64,000 bases of DNA, taken from the NCBI RefSeq assembly GCF_003287355.1, contig NZ_QMIM01000019.1, positions 27,531 through 91,530 of the forward strand, in the 5' to 3' direction. This document shows, one piece after another, positions 53,724 through 62,547 of this stretch. The position numbers and the translations under genes were made by a program. The stretch's first letter is position 1; each line of letters starts with the position of its first letter. Below the pieces are notes generated by a model. The model searched no databases. It was not told the origin of the DNA and saw nothing but the letters and a program-made list of their open reading frames with translations. The DNA is from Halorubrum sp. 48-1-W. Its GTDB lineage: Archaea; Halobacteriota; Halobacteria; Halobacteriales; Haloferacaceae.

Positions 53724-54653
53724 ATGGCATTCGACGAGATGGACGTCGACACGATCTGGAAGAACGGGGAGTTCCTCGACTGGGAGGACGCGACCACCCA
53801 CGTCCTCACGCACGCGCTCCACTACGGGTCCGGCGTGTTCGAGGGGCTCCGCGCGTACGAGACCGAGCAGGGTCCGGCGATATTCCGGCTCGAGGAGCAC
53901 CTCGACCGCCTCTTCGACTCCGCGAAGATGTACGATATGGACATCGGCCACTCCCGCGAGGAGATCACGGAGGCGCTCCTCGAACTGCTCGACCGACAGG
54001 ACCTCACCTCATGTTACATCCGGCCGATCGCCTACTACGGCTACGAGTCGCTCGGTGTCTCGCCGGGCGACTGCCCGACCGACCTCGTGCTCGCCGCCTG
54101 GCCGTGGGGGACGTACCTGGGCGAGGAAGCCCTCGCGGAGGGCGTCGACGTGATGGTCTCCTCCTGGCGGAAACACGCCTCCTCGCAGGTGCCCACGAAC
54201 GTGAAGACCACCGGCCTCTACGTCAACTCGATGCTCGCGGGCGAGGAGGCCCGCCGGAACGGCTACGTCGAGGCGATCGTCCTGAACAAGGAGGGGAACG
54301 TCGCCGAAGGTCCGGGCGAGAACATATTCATGGTGAACGACGGCGAAGTCTACACCACCGGCCAGGCCCAGTCGATCCTCGAGGGGATCACCCGCGACAC
54401 CGTGATCACGCTGGCCGAGGAGCGCGGCTACACCGTCCACGACGAGGCCGTCATCTCGCGCGGCCAGCTCTACACGGCCGACGAGCTGTTCTTTACCGGC
54501 TCCGCCGCCGAGGTGACGCCGATCCGGTCGGTCGACGACACGGAGATCGGAAACGGTAGCCGCGGTCCGGTGACCGAGGAGTTGCAGGAGGCGTTCTTCG
54601 AGGTCATCGAGCGCCGGACCGACGACCACGACGAGTGGTTCACCTACCTCTAG
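53724..54653 (+). CDS. ilvE: Branched-chain amino acid aminotransferase
   Basis: The 309-residue fold-type IV PLP enzyme transfers amino groups to the 2-oxoacids of valine, leucine and isoleucine. Motifs are HALHYGSGVFEGLRAYET (31-48), IRPIAYYG, NVKTTGLYVNSMLA with PLP-lysine Lys161, EAIVLNKEGNVAEGPGENIF and LFFTGSAAEVTPI. These match IlvE rather than D-amino acid transaminase or ADC lyase. The start is chosen by the promoter box 24-31 nt upstream; the frame is open further upstream but lies in the ribB tail. Confidence 0.95.
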   Translation: MAFDEMDVDTIWKNGEFLDWEDATTHVLTHALHYGSGVFEGLRAYETEQGPAIFRLEEHLDRLFDSAKMYDMDIGHSREEITEALLELLDRQDLTSCYIRPIAYYGYESLGVSPGDCPTDLVLAAWPWGTYLGEEALAEGVDVMVSSWRKHASSQVPTNVKTTGLYVNSMLAGEEARRNGYVEAIVLNKEGNVAEGPGENIFMVNDGEVYTTGQAQSILEGITRDTVITLAEERGYTVHDEAVISRGQLYTADELFFTGSAAEVTPIRSVDDTEIGNGSRGPVTEELQEAFFEVIERRTDDHDEWFTYL

Positions 54654-54669
54654 GCCGGATCGCGAACCG

Positions 54670-55410
54670 CTAGTCGGGCCTCGAGCCGTCAACCGTCCCC
54701 TCCCCGCCGCCGTTCGGCCGCGTTCCGTTCCCCTCCGACCGGTGTCCCGTCGCCCCTCCCGGACGGCCGACGCCGGGTCGGTGGTCCTCGGGTCGGTCGT
54801 CGGCGGGCGGACGCTCCTCCTCGACGGGGATCTGGTGGGCGGACTCGCCGAAGCCCGCCGAGAGGATCCGGGTCATGCCCTCCTCGACGCTCTCGCCCGT
54901 GTCCTCGACCCGCTCGGGTTCGACCTCGATGACGAACCCGGTGGTGATGTTCGGGGCGGTCGGCATGAAGAGGACGATCTTCCCGTCGCGGGTCTTCTTG
55001 CCCGTCCGGAACGCGGTCATCCGGATACCGGGCCACGTCTCGAGGTACACCGGGTTCTGGAGCTCGTCGGTGCCCGAGATGGCCGTCTCGGCCGCGAGCT
55101 TCGAGGCGTTGTACACGACACGCAACGCGGGGATCCGGTTTATCGCGTCGTCGACTTTCGCCTCCGCGAGCCGGCCGAGCGTCGTCCGCATGAAGTACCC
55201 GACCGCGAGCACGAGCGTCGAGAAGACCGCGACGGCGATGACGACCCGCGAGACGGGCTCCAGCGGGCCGGGGATGGCCGCCGGCTGGAGCGCGTCGATG
55301 AGCGGGATCGACGCGATGTGGAGGTAGATCCATCGGATGACGAGGAGCAGAACGAGGAGGGGGGCCAACACGATGAGCCCGCTGGCGAAGTCGCGTTTCC
55401 ACGTGGACAT
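54670..55410 (-). CDS. DUF502 membrane protein
   Basis: The 246-residue protein has two N-terminal membrane helices ([25 protein letters not shown] and [19 protein letters not shown]) followed by the conserved DUF502 core: [35 protein letters not shown] and [19 protein letters not shown]502 proteins are bacterial and archaeal membrane proteins of unknown function. The C-terminal 50 residues are a Pro/Arg/Gly-rich, low-complexity tail. TCTTAAGCG about 30 nt upstream is the promoter. It converges on ilvE with 16 nt between. Confidence 0.9.
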   Translation of the reverse strand: MSTWKRDFASGLIVLAPLLVLLLVIRWIYLHIASIPLIDALQPAAIPGPLEPVSRVVIAVAVFSTLVLAVGYFMRTTLGRLAEAKVDDAINRIPALRVVYNASKLAAETAISGTDELQNPVYLETWPGIRMTAFRTGKKTRDGKIVLFMPTAPNITTGFVIEVEPERVEDTGESVEEGMTRILSAGFGESAHQIPVEEERPPADDRPEDHRPGVGRPGGATGHRSEGNGTRPNGGGEGTVDGSRPD

Positions 55411-55476
55411 CTATCGTGTCGCTATGCGACGGGGACGCTTAAGAGGGCTTCTCATGTCGGACGTGCGAGCGATCGC

Positions 55477-55512
55477 CACGCCGGAGTCACCGCTCACGCC
55501 GGAGTCACCGTC
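55477..55512. repeat. 18-bp tandem duplication spanning a stop codon
   Basis: CACGCCGGAGTCACCG plus CT occurs at 55477-55494 and, with TC, at 55495-55512. The second copy includes the stop codon of the proline dehydrogenase gene at 55505-55507. Confidence 0.92.
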
Positions 55513-56344
55513 CGACGACCGCGCGCAAGGCGAACGTCAGGTTCTCTTTGCGCTCGCGAACGCGGCGGTAGAAGTACGAGAGCCACTTGTCCCCGTAGGG
55601 CGCGTACTGTTTCACGTCGACGCCCTGTCTCGCGAGGTCGCGCTGGGCGTCCTCGCGGACGCCCATCAGCATCTGGACCTCGTAGTCGGTGCCGTGTTCG
55701 GTCCCGAGCCGGTTGGCGAGCGAGACCATCGCGGGGTCGTGACTGCCGACCGCGACCCCCCGATCGCGGCGCTCGAAGAGGTACTCGACGTCGTCGCGGT
55801 ACGCTGTGTCGACGTCGGCCTTGTCGGTGTAGGCGATCGCGTCCGGCTCGTCGTACGCGCCCTTCACGAGCCGGATGGCACCCGGCACGTCGACGAGCCG
55901 CTCGAGGTCCTCGCGGGTCCGCTTGAGGTTCGACTGGACGCACTGGCCGACGCTCCAGGGGTACTCGTCGGCGATCGCTTCGAACGCGTCGAGGGTGTCG
56001 TCGGTGGTGTCGGCGTCCTCCATGTCACACCAGACGAACGCGTCGCGTTCGTGAGCGTACGCCACCAGCTCGCGGTACTGCTCCTCGAAGAGGTCGGCGG
56101 AGACGTCGAGTCCGATCTGCGAGGGTTTCACGGAGATACACGCGTCGAGGTCCGTCCCGGTCAGGTCGTCGAGGAGCTGTCGATACGCGTCGACGTCGGC
56201 CCGGGCGTCCGCGGGGTCGTCGTAGTGTTCACCGAGCAGGTTCAAGATGACGGCGATGCCCTCCTCGTTTCGTTCCCGTGCGTGCTCGAGCGCCGTCGGG
56301 ACGCTCTCACCGGCGACGAACCGGCGCGCGATCGGGGGGATCAT
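55505..56344 (-). CDS. Proline dehydrogenase
   Basis: The 279-residue (beta/alpha)8 flavoenzyme oxidises proline to pyrroline-5-carboxylate. It begins [29 protein letters not shown], the usual haloarchaeal start, followed by [46 protein letters not shown] and the C-terminal FAD/substrate motif [22 protein letters not shown]. The RRxRERxxN ending is characteristic. It is a stand-alone domain without the P5C dehydrogenase half. The start at 56344 is better than the open upstream frame because it matches the conserved MIPP start. Confidence 0.93.
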   Translation of the reverse strand: MIPPIARRFVAGESVPTALEHARERNEEGIAVILNLLGEHYDDPADARADVDAYRQLLDDLTGTDLDACISVKPSQIGLDVSADLFEEQYRELVAYAHERDAFVWCDMEDADTTDDTLDAFEAIADEYPWSVGQCVQSNLKRTREDLERLVDVPGAIRLVKGAYDEPDAIAYTDKADVDTAYRDDVEYLFERRDRGVAVGSHDPAMVSLANRLGTEHGTDYEVQMLMGVREDAQRDLARQGVDVKQYAPYGDKWLSYFYRRVRERKENLTFALRAVVGR

Positions 56345-56437
56345 ATCGGGAGGTGGGTTCCCCCCGACTTGAGCGTTGTCACCGGTCGATCCACGGACGC
56401 GATGGCGCACCGGCGCCCGGCCCGCCGGCGGATCCGC

Positions 56438-56450
56438 GGTTTATATCACC
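56438..56450 (+). promoter_or_regulatory. TATA box of carS
   Basis: GGTTTATATCACC lies 21-33 nt upstream of the ATG at 56471. Confidence 0.7.
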
Positions 56451-56470
56451 CGGACGGGCGTGGTACCGGC

Positions 56471-57013
56471 ATGGTCGGGTCCCTCGTCGCGACTGCGTTC
56501 TGGGCGATGGTGCCAGCGTACGTGCCGAACAACGCCGCGGTGCTCGCCGGCGGCGGCCGCCCCATCGACGGCGGCCGCGAGTGGCGGGGCGCGCGCGTGC
56601 TCGGCGACGGGAAGACGTGGCGCGGGACCGCCGTCGGGACGGCGGTCGGCGTCGTCGTGGCGTTCGCGCTCAACGCCCTCGTCGACCCGGCGAGCGCGGC
56701 GCTCGGCGTGGACCTCCCGACGTTCGAGCCCCGGGCAGCGCTGGGGCTGGCGTTCGGCGCGATGTGCGGGGACATCGGCGCGTCCTTCCTCAAGCGGCGC
56801 TCCGGGCGGGAGCGCGGGGCGGCGTTCCCCGGCCTCGACCAGCTCGACTTCGTCGTCGGCGCGCTGTGTCTCGCCCTCCTCCTCGCACCGGGCTGGACGA
56901 CGGCCGTCTTCACGCTCCCCGTTCTCGCCGTCGTCGCCGTGATGACGCCCGTCCTCCACGTGGTGACGAACGTCGCTGCCTACCTGCTCGGGCTGAAGAA
57001 CGAGCCCTGGTGA
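56471..57013 (+). CDS. carS: CDP-archaeol synthase
   Basis: The 180-residue membrane enzyme activates digeranylgeranylglyceryl phosphate (or archaetidic acid) with CTP, giving CDP-archaeol for ether-lipid head groups. It has about five helices; signatures are [35 protein letters not shown] and [36 protein letters not shown], the region homologous to bacterial CdsA with metal-binding aspartates, ending LLGLKNEPW. It is archaea-specific. The frame continues far upstream, but the TATA box fixes this start. Confidence 0.96.
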   Translation: MVGSLVATAFWAMVPAYVPNNAAVLAGGGRPIDGGREWRGARVLGDGKTWRGTAVGTAVGVVVAFALNALVDPASAALGVDLPTFEPRAALGLAFGAMCGDIGASFLKRRSGRERGAAFPGLDQLDFVVGALCLALLLAPGWTTAVFTLPVLAVVAVMTPVLHVVTNVAAYLLGLKNEPW

Positions 57014-57049
57014 GGGGCGGGTTTCGGCTATGGACGCCCGACCGCGTCG

Positions 57050-57349
57050 CTACCGTCGTCGACCGCTCGACAGCTCGACGATCACCTGATCGCCGACCGC
57101 GGTGACCGCGTCGCCGGGGATCCGGATCCGCTCGTCGTCGCGGTCGACCGCGTCGCGTTCCGCGGCGTCGTGTTCGCCGCCGGACTCCACCTGCCGACGT
57201 GCGGGCGCGTGCGGGCCGGGATCGACGAGGAGCGTCTCGAAGTCTCCCGACCGCGGGTCGATGGTGAGGTCGTGGACGGTACCGAGCTTCCTGCCGTCTG
57301 CGCTGAGCACCGGCTTCTCGGGGAGGGCGCTCGCGAGGACCGTGGACAT
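57050..57349 (-). CDS. PRC-barrel domain protein
   Basis: The 99-residue protein is a single PRC barrel: GRKLGTVHDLTIDPRSGDFETLLVDPG, then RIRIPGDAVTAVGDQVIVEL. Stand-alone PRC-barrel proteins in archaea are linked to RNA processing and, in haloarchaea, to the cell-division proteins CdpB1/CdpB2, which are of this size. This one could be a CdpB-like paralogue, but assignment needs comparison. CGTTTTTGTTC about 28 nt upstream decides the start. It is divergent from the zinc microprotein gene at 57499. Confidence 0.85.
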   Translation of the reverse strand: MSTVLASALPEKPVLSADGRKLGTVHDLTIDPRSGDFETLLVDPGPHAPARRQVESGGEHDAAERDAVDRDDERIRIPGDAVTAVGDQVIVELSSGRRR

Positions 57350-57463
57350 GGCATCACCCCGTGCGTGGGAACGGAACAAAAACGTACGGGATCGTCGACG
57401 TACGGTGTCGTCGATCGATCGGCCGACTCCGTGACCGTTCGGGCGGATCCGAAACCACGGAAA

Positions 57464-57480
57464 GATACTTATGATATCAT
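57464..57480 (+). promoter_or_regulatory. TATA region of the 57499 zinc microprotein
   Basis: GATACTTATGATATCAT lies 19-35 nt upstream of the ATG; it also contains the palindrome ATGATATCAT. Confidence 0.6.
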
Positions 57481-57498
57481 GGCATAGATTGACACGCA

Positions 57499-57678
57499 AT
57501 GTCTAGCGCACCCAGTACGAACGACGACGTGTTCGACGAGTTCCTGTCCGACCGGGGCCACGAGACGGAGATCGTACGCTGGGAGCGATCGTATAACAAG
57601 CTTCAGTGCCCCGAGTGTGGTGCGCTTCATCCCGAAGGAACCGACAGCTGTTCCGTCTGCGACTGGCGGCCGACCTGA
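57499..57678 (+). CDS. 59-residue zinc-finger protein (HVO_0416 type)
   Basis: The product has FDEFLSDRGHETEIVRWERSY followed by NKLQCPECGALHPEGTDSCSVCDWRP, so two CxxC knuckles (Cys37/Cys40 and Cys51/Cys54) form a compact zinc ribbon at the C-terminus. This layout matches the HVO_0416-type haloarchaeal zinc-finger microproteins as I recall them. Function unknown. The gene has its own TATA region and a divergent PRC-barrel neighbour. It is too small to be found by length alone but all zinc ligands are intact. Confidence 0.85.
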   Translation: MSSAPSTNDDVFDEFLSDRGHETEIVRWERSYNKLQCPECGALHPEGTDSCSVCDWRPT

Positions 57679-57736
57679 CGCCGACGGAACCGATCGACCG
57701 GTTAGCGGTTTTCTTTCCGCCCGGCACGGGCGGCAG

Positions 57737-57748
57737 TATTATATATAA
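57737..57748 (+). promoter_or_regulatory. TATA box of the 57768 microprotein
   Basis: TATTATATATAA lies 20-31 nt upstream of the ATG, the strongest TATA sequence in the window. Confidence 0.75.
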
Positions 57749-57767
57749 CGATTAGCTAGTGGGGGGT

Positions 57768-57926
57768 ATGCCGACCTGCCAGAACTGCGGTTCGTTCGTC
57801 ACGACCGACTACGTCCGGGTGTTCACGCCGAACGACGTGGACCGTCCCCGCGTCTGTCCGGGCTGTGAGGACCTGGTCCGTGACGGTGCCGACGTCCGAG
57901 AAGCGCGCGCGACCCGGAGCAACTGA
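57768..57926 (+). CDS. 52-residue zinc-ribbon protein (DUF7563 type)
   Basis: The product starts MPTCQNCGSFVTTDYVRVFT and continues RPRVCPGCEDLVRDGADV. Two CxxC pairs (Cys4/Cys7, Cys30/Cys33) are 22 residues apart, the same spacing as in the 36923 protein, so the two look like paralogues. I associate this layout with DUF7563, a haloarchaeal family without known function. It follows the 57499 microprotein by 89 nt but has its own very strong TATA box, so it is expressed separately and perhaps strongly. Confidence 0.85.
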   Translation: MPTCQNCGSFVTTDYVRVFTPNDVDRPRVCPGCEDLVRDGADVREARATRSN

Positions 57927-57947
57927 CGAATCCGACCGATCGGTTCT

Positions 57948-58005
57948 CCAGCGATCGACCCTCCACCCGAACCCCTCCAGCGATCGACCCTCCACCCGAA
58001 CCCCT
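57948..58005. repeat. 29-bp tandem duplication after the zinc-ribbon gene
   Basis: CCAGCGATCGACCCTCCACC plus CGAACCCCT occurs at 57948-57976 and 57977-58005, starting 21 nt after the stop codon. Confidence 0.95.
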
Positions 58006-58110
58006 TCCGTTCGTCCCGATCCGCTCCCCACCCGACGTCCGTCCTCGGCGGTTTTCCGCCGTCCCCGACCGGGGCGTAGGCGGCCCGAGCGACCCGTCTC
58101 CGAGCCACGG

Positions 58111-58120
58111 CGTTTAAGAA
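58111..58120 (+). promoter_or_regulatory. Promoter box of the SF1 helicase
   Basis: CGTTTAAGAA lies 23-32 nt upstream of the ATG at 58143. Confidence 0.65.
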
Positions 58121-58142
58121 GAGCGGCGATCAGTAGTCGGTA

Positions 58143-59987
58143 ATGAACGACCCTACCGTAACGCGACTGTTCGGCGGCCCCGGGAGCGGGAAGACGACCG
58201 CCCTCCTCGACCGCGTCGAGGGCATCCTCGAGGACGACGGCGCCGACGTCCGAGACGTGCTCGTCGTCTCGTACACCCGCGCGGCCGCCGCGGAGATCCG
58301 CGAGCGGCTGGCCGAGCGTCTCGACGTCTCCCCGCGGAGCCTCCAGGGGAACGTCTGTACGATGCACGCGAAGGCGTACGAACTGCTCGGCCTCTCGCGG
58401 GGCGACGTGGTCGGCGAGAGCGACAAGGAGGAGTTCTGTGAGGAGTACGGCATCGAGTACGAGGACCAACATGGCGGGGCGGGCCGCCGGACCGCGCGGT
58501 CGACGACCATCGGCAACAAGATCATCGCCACCTCCCAGTGGCTCCAGCGCACCGAACGCGACGTGGCCGACTGGTACGACGTCCCCTTCCAGTGGAACGT
58601 CGAGGAGGTCAGGCTCCCGCCCGAGGAGGACCCCAACGCCCAGCAGGGGAACAAGTACACCCCGACGTGGCCCTCCGACGACGACCGGATCGACATCCCG
58701 GAGACGATCCGCGCGTGGCGCGCCTACAAGGGGGAACACGGGCTCGTCGGCTTCGCAGACATGCTCGAACGCGTAGCCCAGCGCTCGCTCGTCCCGAACG
58801 TCGACTACCTGGTCATCGACGAGTTCCAGGACATCACGACCCTCCAGTACGGCGTCTTCGAGGAGTGGCGCCCCCACATGAAGCGGGTGCTCATCGCCGG
58901 CGACGACGACCAGGTCGTCTACGCCTGGCAGGGCGCGGACCCCGACCTCCTCCTCGAGACCGACGTCGACGAGGACGTGATCCTGCCGAACTCCTACCGG
59001 CTCCCCTCAGAGATCCTCAACGTCGTCAACGCGGAGATCCGCCACATCGACAAACGTCAGGAGAAGGACCTCCACCCGCGCAAGGAGGGCGGCAGCGTCG
59101 AGGCGATCGAGTCGCCGTCGATGCTCGAACTCGTTCGAAACGTCCGGTACACCGTCGAGGACGACGAGGGGAGTGTGATGTGCCTGTTCCGTGCGCGCTA
59201 CCAGATGTTCGATTTCATCGACGAGTTCATCGACCACGGCATCCCCTTCACGATGTTGACGGACGGGCGGATGTGGACCGACCGCGTCCAGGACTACGTC
59301 TCCGCCATCGAGAAGCTCGACGACGACGACCCGATCACGCTGCTCGAGGCCCGCCGGCTGGCCGACATGCTCCAGGAGTCGGCGTTCGGCACGAACGACC
59401 GCGAGGAGTTCTACGACTTCGTCGACGACCGCGAGGAGGCTGCGGACGCCGACGACATCTCGCTTATCGAGGTGACGCCGGAGGAGATCCACGACCGGGT
59501 CCCGTTCATGCCCGACGCGAAAAGCGCCGACGACATGGTCCGAAAGGTGACGAGCTTCCAGCGGAAGTCGATGGGCGCCTACTTCGGTGGCGACTACGCC
59601 GGGATGGACCCGACCCGCGTCCGCGTGGGCACCATCCACTCCGCGAAGGGCCGCGAGGCCGACCACGTGTTCGTCGCGACGGACCTGACGGAGAAGGTGG
59701 TCGAGCAGATGGCGGCCTCGGTCGACGACCCGACCGACGTCGACGGCGTCGAGGAGTTCACGAAGACCACGAGTCCCGTCCCGGTGCTCACCGACAACGA
59801 GCGCCGCGTCTTCTACGTCGGGATGTCCCGCGCCCGCGAGCGGCTCGTGATCATGGAGAGCCTCATCGGCGGCGCGCCGACGCTCCCGATCAGCGTCCTG
59901 CTCTTCAACGAACTCCGCGACGAGCCGGCACAGGAGCTCATCGAGGAGGTCCAAGACGAGGTGGCGGTTCCCGAACCCGAGCCGTGA
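58143..59987 (+). CDS. UvrD/Rep-family SF1 DNA helicase
   Basis: The 614-residue 3'-5' helicase has all superfamily 1 motifs: FGGPGSGKTTALL (Walker A, 10-22), VVSYTRAAAAEIRERL (Ia), VIDEFQD (II, about 226), AGDDDQVVYAWQGA (III, about 252), NSYRLPSEI (IV), TIHSAKGREADHVFVA (V, about 497) and YVGMSRARERLVI (VI, about 558). It is shorter than bacterial UvrD and lacks the full 2B region, as in other haloarchaeal homologues. It probably acts in repair or replication restart. Its stop codon overlaps the GTG start of the next gene. Confidence 0.95.
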   Translation: MNDPTVTRLFGGPGSGKTTALLDRVEGILEDDGADVRDVLVVSYTRAAAAEIRERLAERLDVSPRSLQGNVCTMHAKAYELLGLSRGDVVGESDKEEFCEEYGIEYEDQHGGAGRRTARSTTIGNKIIATSQWLQRTERDVADWYDVPFQWNVEEVRLPPEEDPNAQQGNKYTPTWPSDDDRIDIPETIRAWRAYKGEHGLVGFADMLERVAQRSLVPNVDYLVIDEFQDITTLQYGVFEEWRPHMKRVLIAGDDDQVVYAWQGADPDLLLETDVDEDVILPNSYRLPSEILNVVNAEIRHIDKRQEKDLHPRKEGGSVEAIESPSMLELVRNVRYTVEDDEGSVMCLFRARYQMFDFIDEFIDHGIPFTMLTDGRMWTDRVQDYVSAIEKLDDDDPITLLEARRLADMLQESAFGTNDREEFYDFVDDREEAADADDISLIEVTPEEIHDRVPFMPDAKSADDMVRKVTSFQRKSMGAYFGGDYAGMDPTRVRVGTIHSAKGREADHVFVATDLTEKVVEQMAASVDDPTDVDGVEEFTKTTSPVPVLTDNERRVFYVGMSRARERLVIMESLIGGAPTLPISVLLFNELRDEPAQELIEEVQDEVAVPEPEP

Positions 59988-61384
59988 ACTGCGGGGACGG
60001 GCGTCCCGCCGACGCCCCTCGCGACGGCGACGATCCGGAGCCCGAACCGCTCCGGACCGACCTCTCGCCCGTCGTCGAGGCGGTCGCGGAGGCGGACGCG
60101 ACCGGGTTCGTCGCGGTCGGCGACCGCTTCGACGCCGACCTCCGATACCTGACGCGCGTCGCCGAGCCGGACGGGACGTACGGCGTCGTCGTGGCCCCCG
60201 CGTCCGCGTCGTCGCCCCCCCGGGCGGTCCTCCTCGTTCCCGCGGCCGTCGCCGAGGTGGCCGAACGGCGGTTCGTCGACGCTGGCCGGGTCGGCGCCTC
60301 CTCGACCGACGCCGGCTTCCACGACGGGGTCGTCCGGGCGGTTCGGACCGACCGCGCCGACGATCCGGTCGGCGTCCGTACGGCGGCGGTCCTCGACGAG
60401 TACGATAGCGACGACGCGGACCGGGTCCTCGTCCCGCGGTCCATCCCCCACGACGCGGCCGTCTACCTCGAGCGGGCGGGCTACGACCCCGCGTCGACGC
60501 CGGTCGTGGCCGACTCGCGGGCGGTGAAGAGCCCCGCCGAGGTGGACCGGATCCGGCGGGTACAGCGCGCCACAGCCGCCGGGATGGCGCGCGCGGAGAC
60601 GGTCCTCGCCCAGAGCGATCCGTCCCGGCGGGGTCCGCCCGAGGACGACCCGGCCGGCGGGCCGGCGCGGTCGAGCGGCACCGACCCCGGAGACGACGCG
60701 CCACCCGCCCTCCGCTGGAACGATGCCCCGCTCACGGTCGGGCGGCTCCGGCGCGCGGTGAACGCGACGCTCGCTGCGCGGGGCGTCAGCGACGCCGGGA
60801 ACACCGCGATCGCTGTGGGGCGGGCTACCGCGGACCGCAGTGGTCGGGGAGGGTTCGCCCCCGCCGTCGGCCGACCCGCCCCGATCCGGGCCGGCGAGAC
60901 GGTCGTGGTCGAGCTCGCCCCGCGCGGGCCTGACGGGTACCACGGCGCGCTCACGCGGACGTTCGTCGTCGACGGCGACGGCGGCTGGGAGCGCCGGGCG
61001 TACGTCGCGGTCGAGGCTGCCCGCGAGGCCGCGCTCGCGGAGGTAACGGCGGGGACTCCCACGGCGACCGTCCACGGTGAGGCTGGCGCCGAGCTGGCCG
61101 CCTACGGCTTCGATCCGAACGCGTCGCCCGGAGAGCCCGGGTTCACCCACGACGCCGGCCACGGAGTCGGGCTGTCCCGCGCGGAGCCGCCGGCGTTGCC
61201 GGGCGGACCGGCCCTCCGTCCCGGCCACGTCCTCGCGGTCGAACCCGGCGTGTACGATCCCGCGACCGGCGGGGTCCGGCTGGGTGACGTCGTCGTCGTG
61301 CGCGAGGACGGCCACGAGCTCCTCGGTTCGTACCCCTTCGGAACGACTCCGGTCGACCGCGAGGAGTCCGACGGGTGTCGATAG
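59984..61384 (+). CDS. M24 (pita-bread fold) peptidase-like protein lacking metal ligands
   Basis: The 466-residue protein has a creatinase-like N-terminal domain (about 20-185) and an M24 fold. Landmarks include GETVVVELAPRGPDGYHG, LTRTFVVDG, FTHDAGHGVGLSRAEPP and GHVLAVEPGVYDP. In active Xaa-Pro peptidases the metals bind at DxG, SD-x-TRTF, the His of GHGxG, E of EPG and E of RIED. Here these read ELA, GALTRTF, His, Glu and RLGD, so three ligands are changed. It may be a non-catalytic binding protein. A 30-residue low-complexity insert lies near 210-235. The GTG start overlaps the helicase stop by 4 nt. Confidence 0.82.
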   Translation: MNCGDGRPADAPRDGDDPEPEPLRTDLSPVVEAVAEADATGFVAVGDRFDADLRYLTRVAEPDGTYGVVVAPASASSPPRAVLLVPAAVAEVAERRFVDAGRVGASSTDAGFHDGVVRAVRTDRADDPVGVRTAAVLDEYDSDDADRVLVPRSIPHDAAVYLERAGYDPASTPVVADSRAVKSPAEVDRIRRVQRATAAGMARAETVLAQSDPSRRGPPEDDPAGGPARSSGTDPGDDAPPALRWNDAPLTVGRLRRAVNATLAARGVSDAGNTAIAVGRATADRSGRGGFAPAVGRPAPIRAGETVVVELAPRGPDGYHGALTRTFVVDGDGGWERRAYVAVEAAREAALAEVTAGTPTATVHGEAGAELAAYGFDPNASPGEPGFTHDAGHGVGLSRAEPPALPGGPALRPGHVLAVEPGVYDPATGGVRLGDVVVVREDGHELLGSYPFGTTPVDREESDGCR

Positions 61385-61445
61385 CTACGACGGTCGTTTG
61401 AGCCACCGGCGGCGCTATATCATCCCCGTCCGATCGTCGAAACGC

Positions 61446-62522
61446 ATGCCGACGCAGCCCTCCACGGCCGACGGGGCCGAACCGAGCGGACGAATCGTGA
61501 GAGAACTCTTGCCGGCTGCGGCCACCGTCCTCGTGGCCGCGCTCGCGGTCGTCGGGGTCGCGCTCGCCGGGAGCGCGTTCGTGGGGACCGCCACAGCGGA
61601 CGACACGGCGGGCCTCGATTCCTCCCTCGTCACCGTGACAGAGGGGGAGACCGCCGTGATCGGCGTCGAGACCGACGGCGTCGACGAGTTCTCGGTCGCG
61701 ATCGGCGACGAATCCGAGAGCGGGTACGCGCTCCACGCGACGGTGACGCCCGACGACGACGGCGTCACGACGCTCGTCTTCGACCACGCCGCGACCGACG
61801 AGGACGGCGCGTCCCTGACCGCCGAGGGCGACGCCGCGGTCTCGGTCGAAAACGAAACCGGCCTCGACGAGCCGATCGACCCCGGCGACTACGATATGGA
61901 GGTCTCCGTCGACGAGGGGGAGACGACCGACGTCGGGAGCCTGGTGGTCGAGCCCGCGTCGGCGGACGACGAAGGCGACTCCGACGACGGGGCCGGATCC
62001 GACGAGTCCGACGACTCGACGGACGACTCGACGGACGGGTCGGGCGACTCGACCGTCGTCACCGAGTCGGACGTCGAGGCGACCGACGTGGTCGTCGAGC
62101 CGGCCGAGACGGACGTGACCGTGCCGGTCGACCTCGCGGACGGGGAGCGCGTGACCCTCCGGATCCGGTCCGACGCGGACGCGAGCCCGGCGTACCTCAT
62201 GACCGAGGAGGCGACCGTCGAGGACGGCGAGGCGACCGCGGCGTTCGACCTGCGCCAGGCGAGCCACGGCGACCGCGCGACGCTGACGGTCCGCGGGAAC
62301 GACGGGCTCGACGGCGAGCGCGAGTACGCCGTCCTCGTCGTCGACGAGTCGATCGGCGTCGAGGACGACCTGCGAAGCGACGACAGTGCCGACGACGGGA
62401 CCGCGGAAGACGGCAGTGCCGACGACGACGACGACGGAACCGACACCAGCGTCCCTGGCTTCGGCGTCGTCGCGGCTGTGGTCGCGCTCCTCGGGACCGC
62501 GCTCGTCGCGCGGCGGCGCTGA
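61446..62522 (+). CDS. Secreted surface protein with PGF-CTERM anchor
   Basis: The 358-residue precursor starts with a hydrophobic signal (LLPAAATVLVAALAVVGVALAGSAFVGTATA, about 21-51) and ends with VPGFGVVAAVVALLGTALVARRR-type tail, the PGF-CTERM signal cut by archaeosortase A. In between lie two beta-sandwich-like regions resembling the BGTF/DUF7827 surface domains (VTVTEGETAVIGVETDGVDEF and VTVPVDLADGERVTLRIRSD), separated by a Ser/Asp linker (about 178-200). Such proteins form or decorate the S-layer and are lipid-anchored. GCTATATCATC about 33 nt upstream is the likely promoter. Confidence 0.88.
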   Translation: MPTQPSTADGAEPSGRIVRELLPAAATVLVAALAVVGVALAGSAFVGTATADDTAGLDSSLVTVTEGETAVIGVETDGVDEFSVAIGDESESGYALHATVTPDDDGVTTLVFDHAATDEDGASLTAEGDAAVSVENETGLDEPIDPGDYDMEVSVDEGETTDVGSLVVEPASADDEGDSDDGAGSDESDDSTDDSTDGSGDSTVVTESDVEATDVVVEPAETDVTVPVDLADGERVTLRIRSDADASPAYLMTEEATVEDGEATAAFDLRQASHGDRATLTVRGNDGLDGEREYAVLVVDESIGVEDDLRSDDSADDGTAEDGSADDDDDGTDTSVPGFGVVAAVVALLGTALVARRR

Positions 62523-62547
62523 GCGTCCGGATCGCCGAGCAGCGGAG

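Noticed and set aside
55337..56470. Long upstream extension of the carS frame
   Set aside because: It overlaps proline dehydrogenase on the other strand, and a TATA box directly precedes the carS ATG at 56471.
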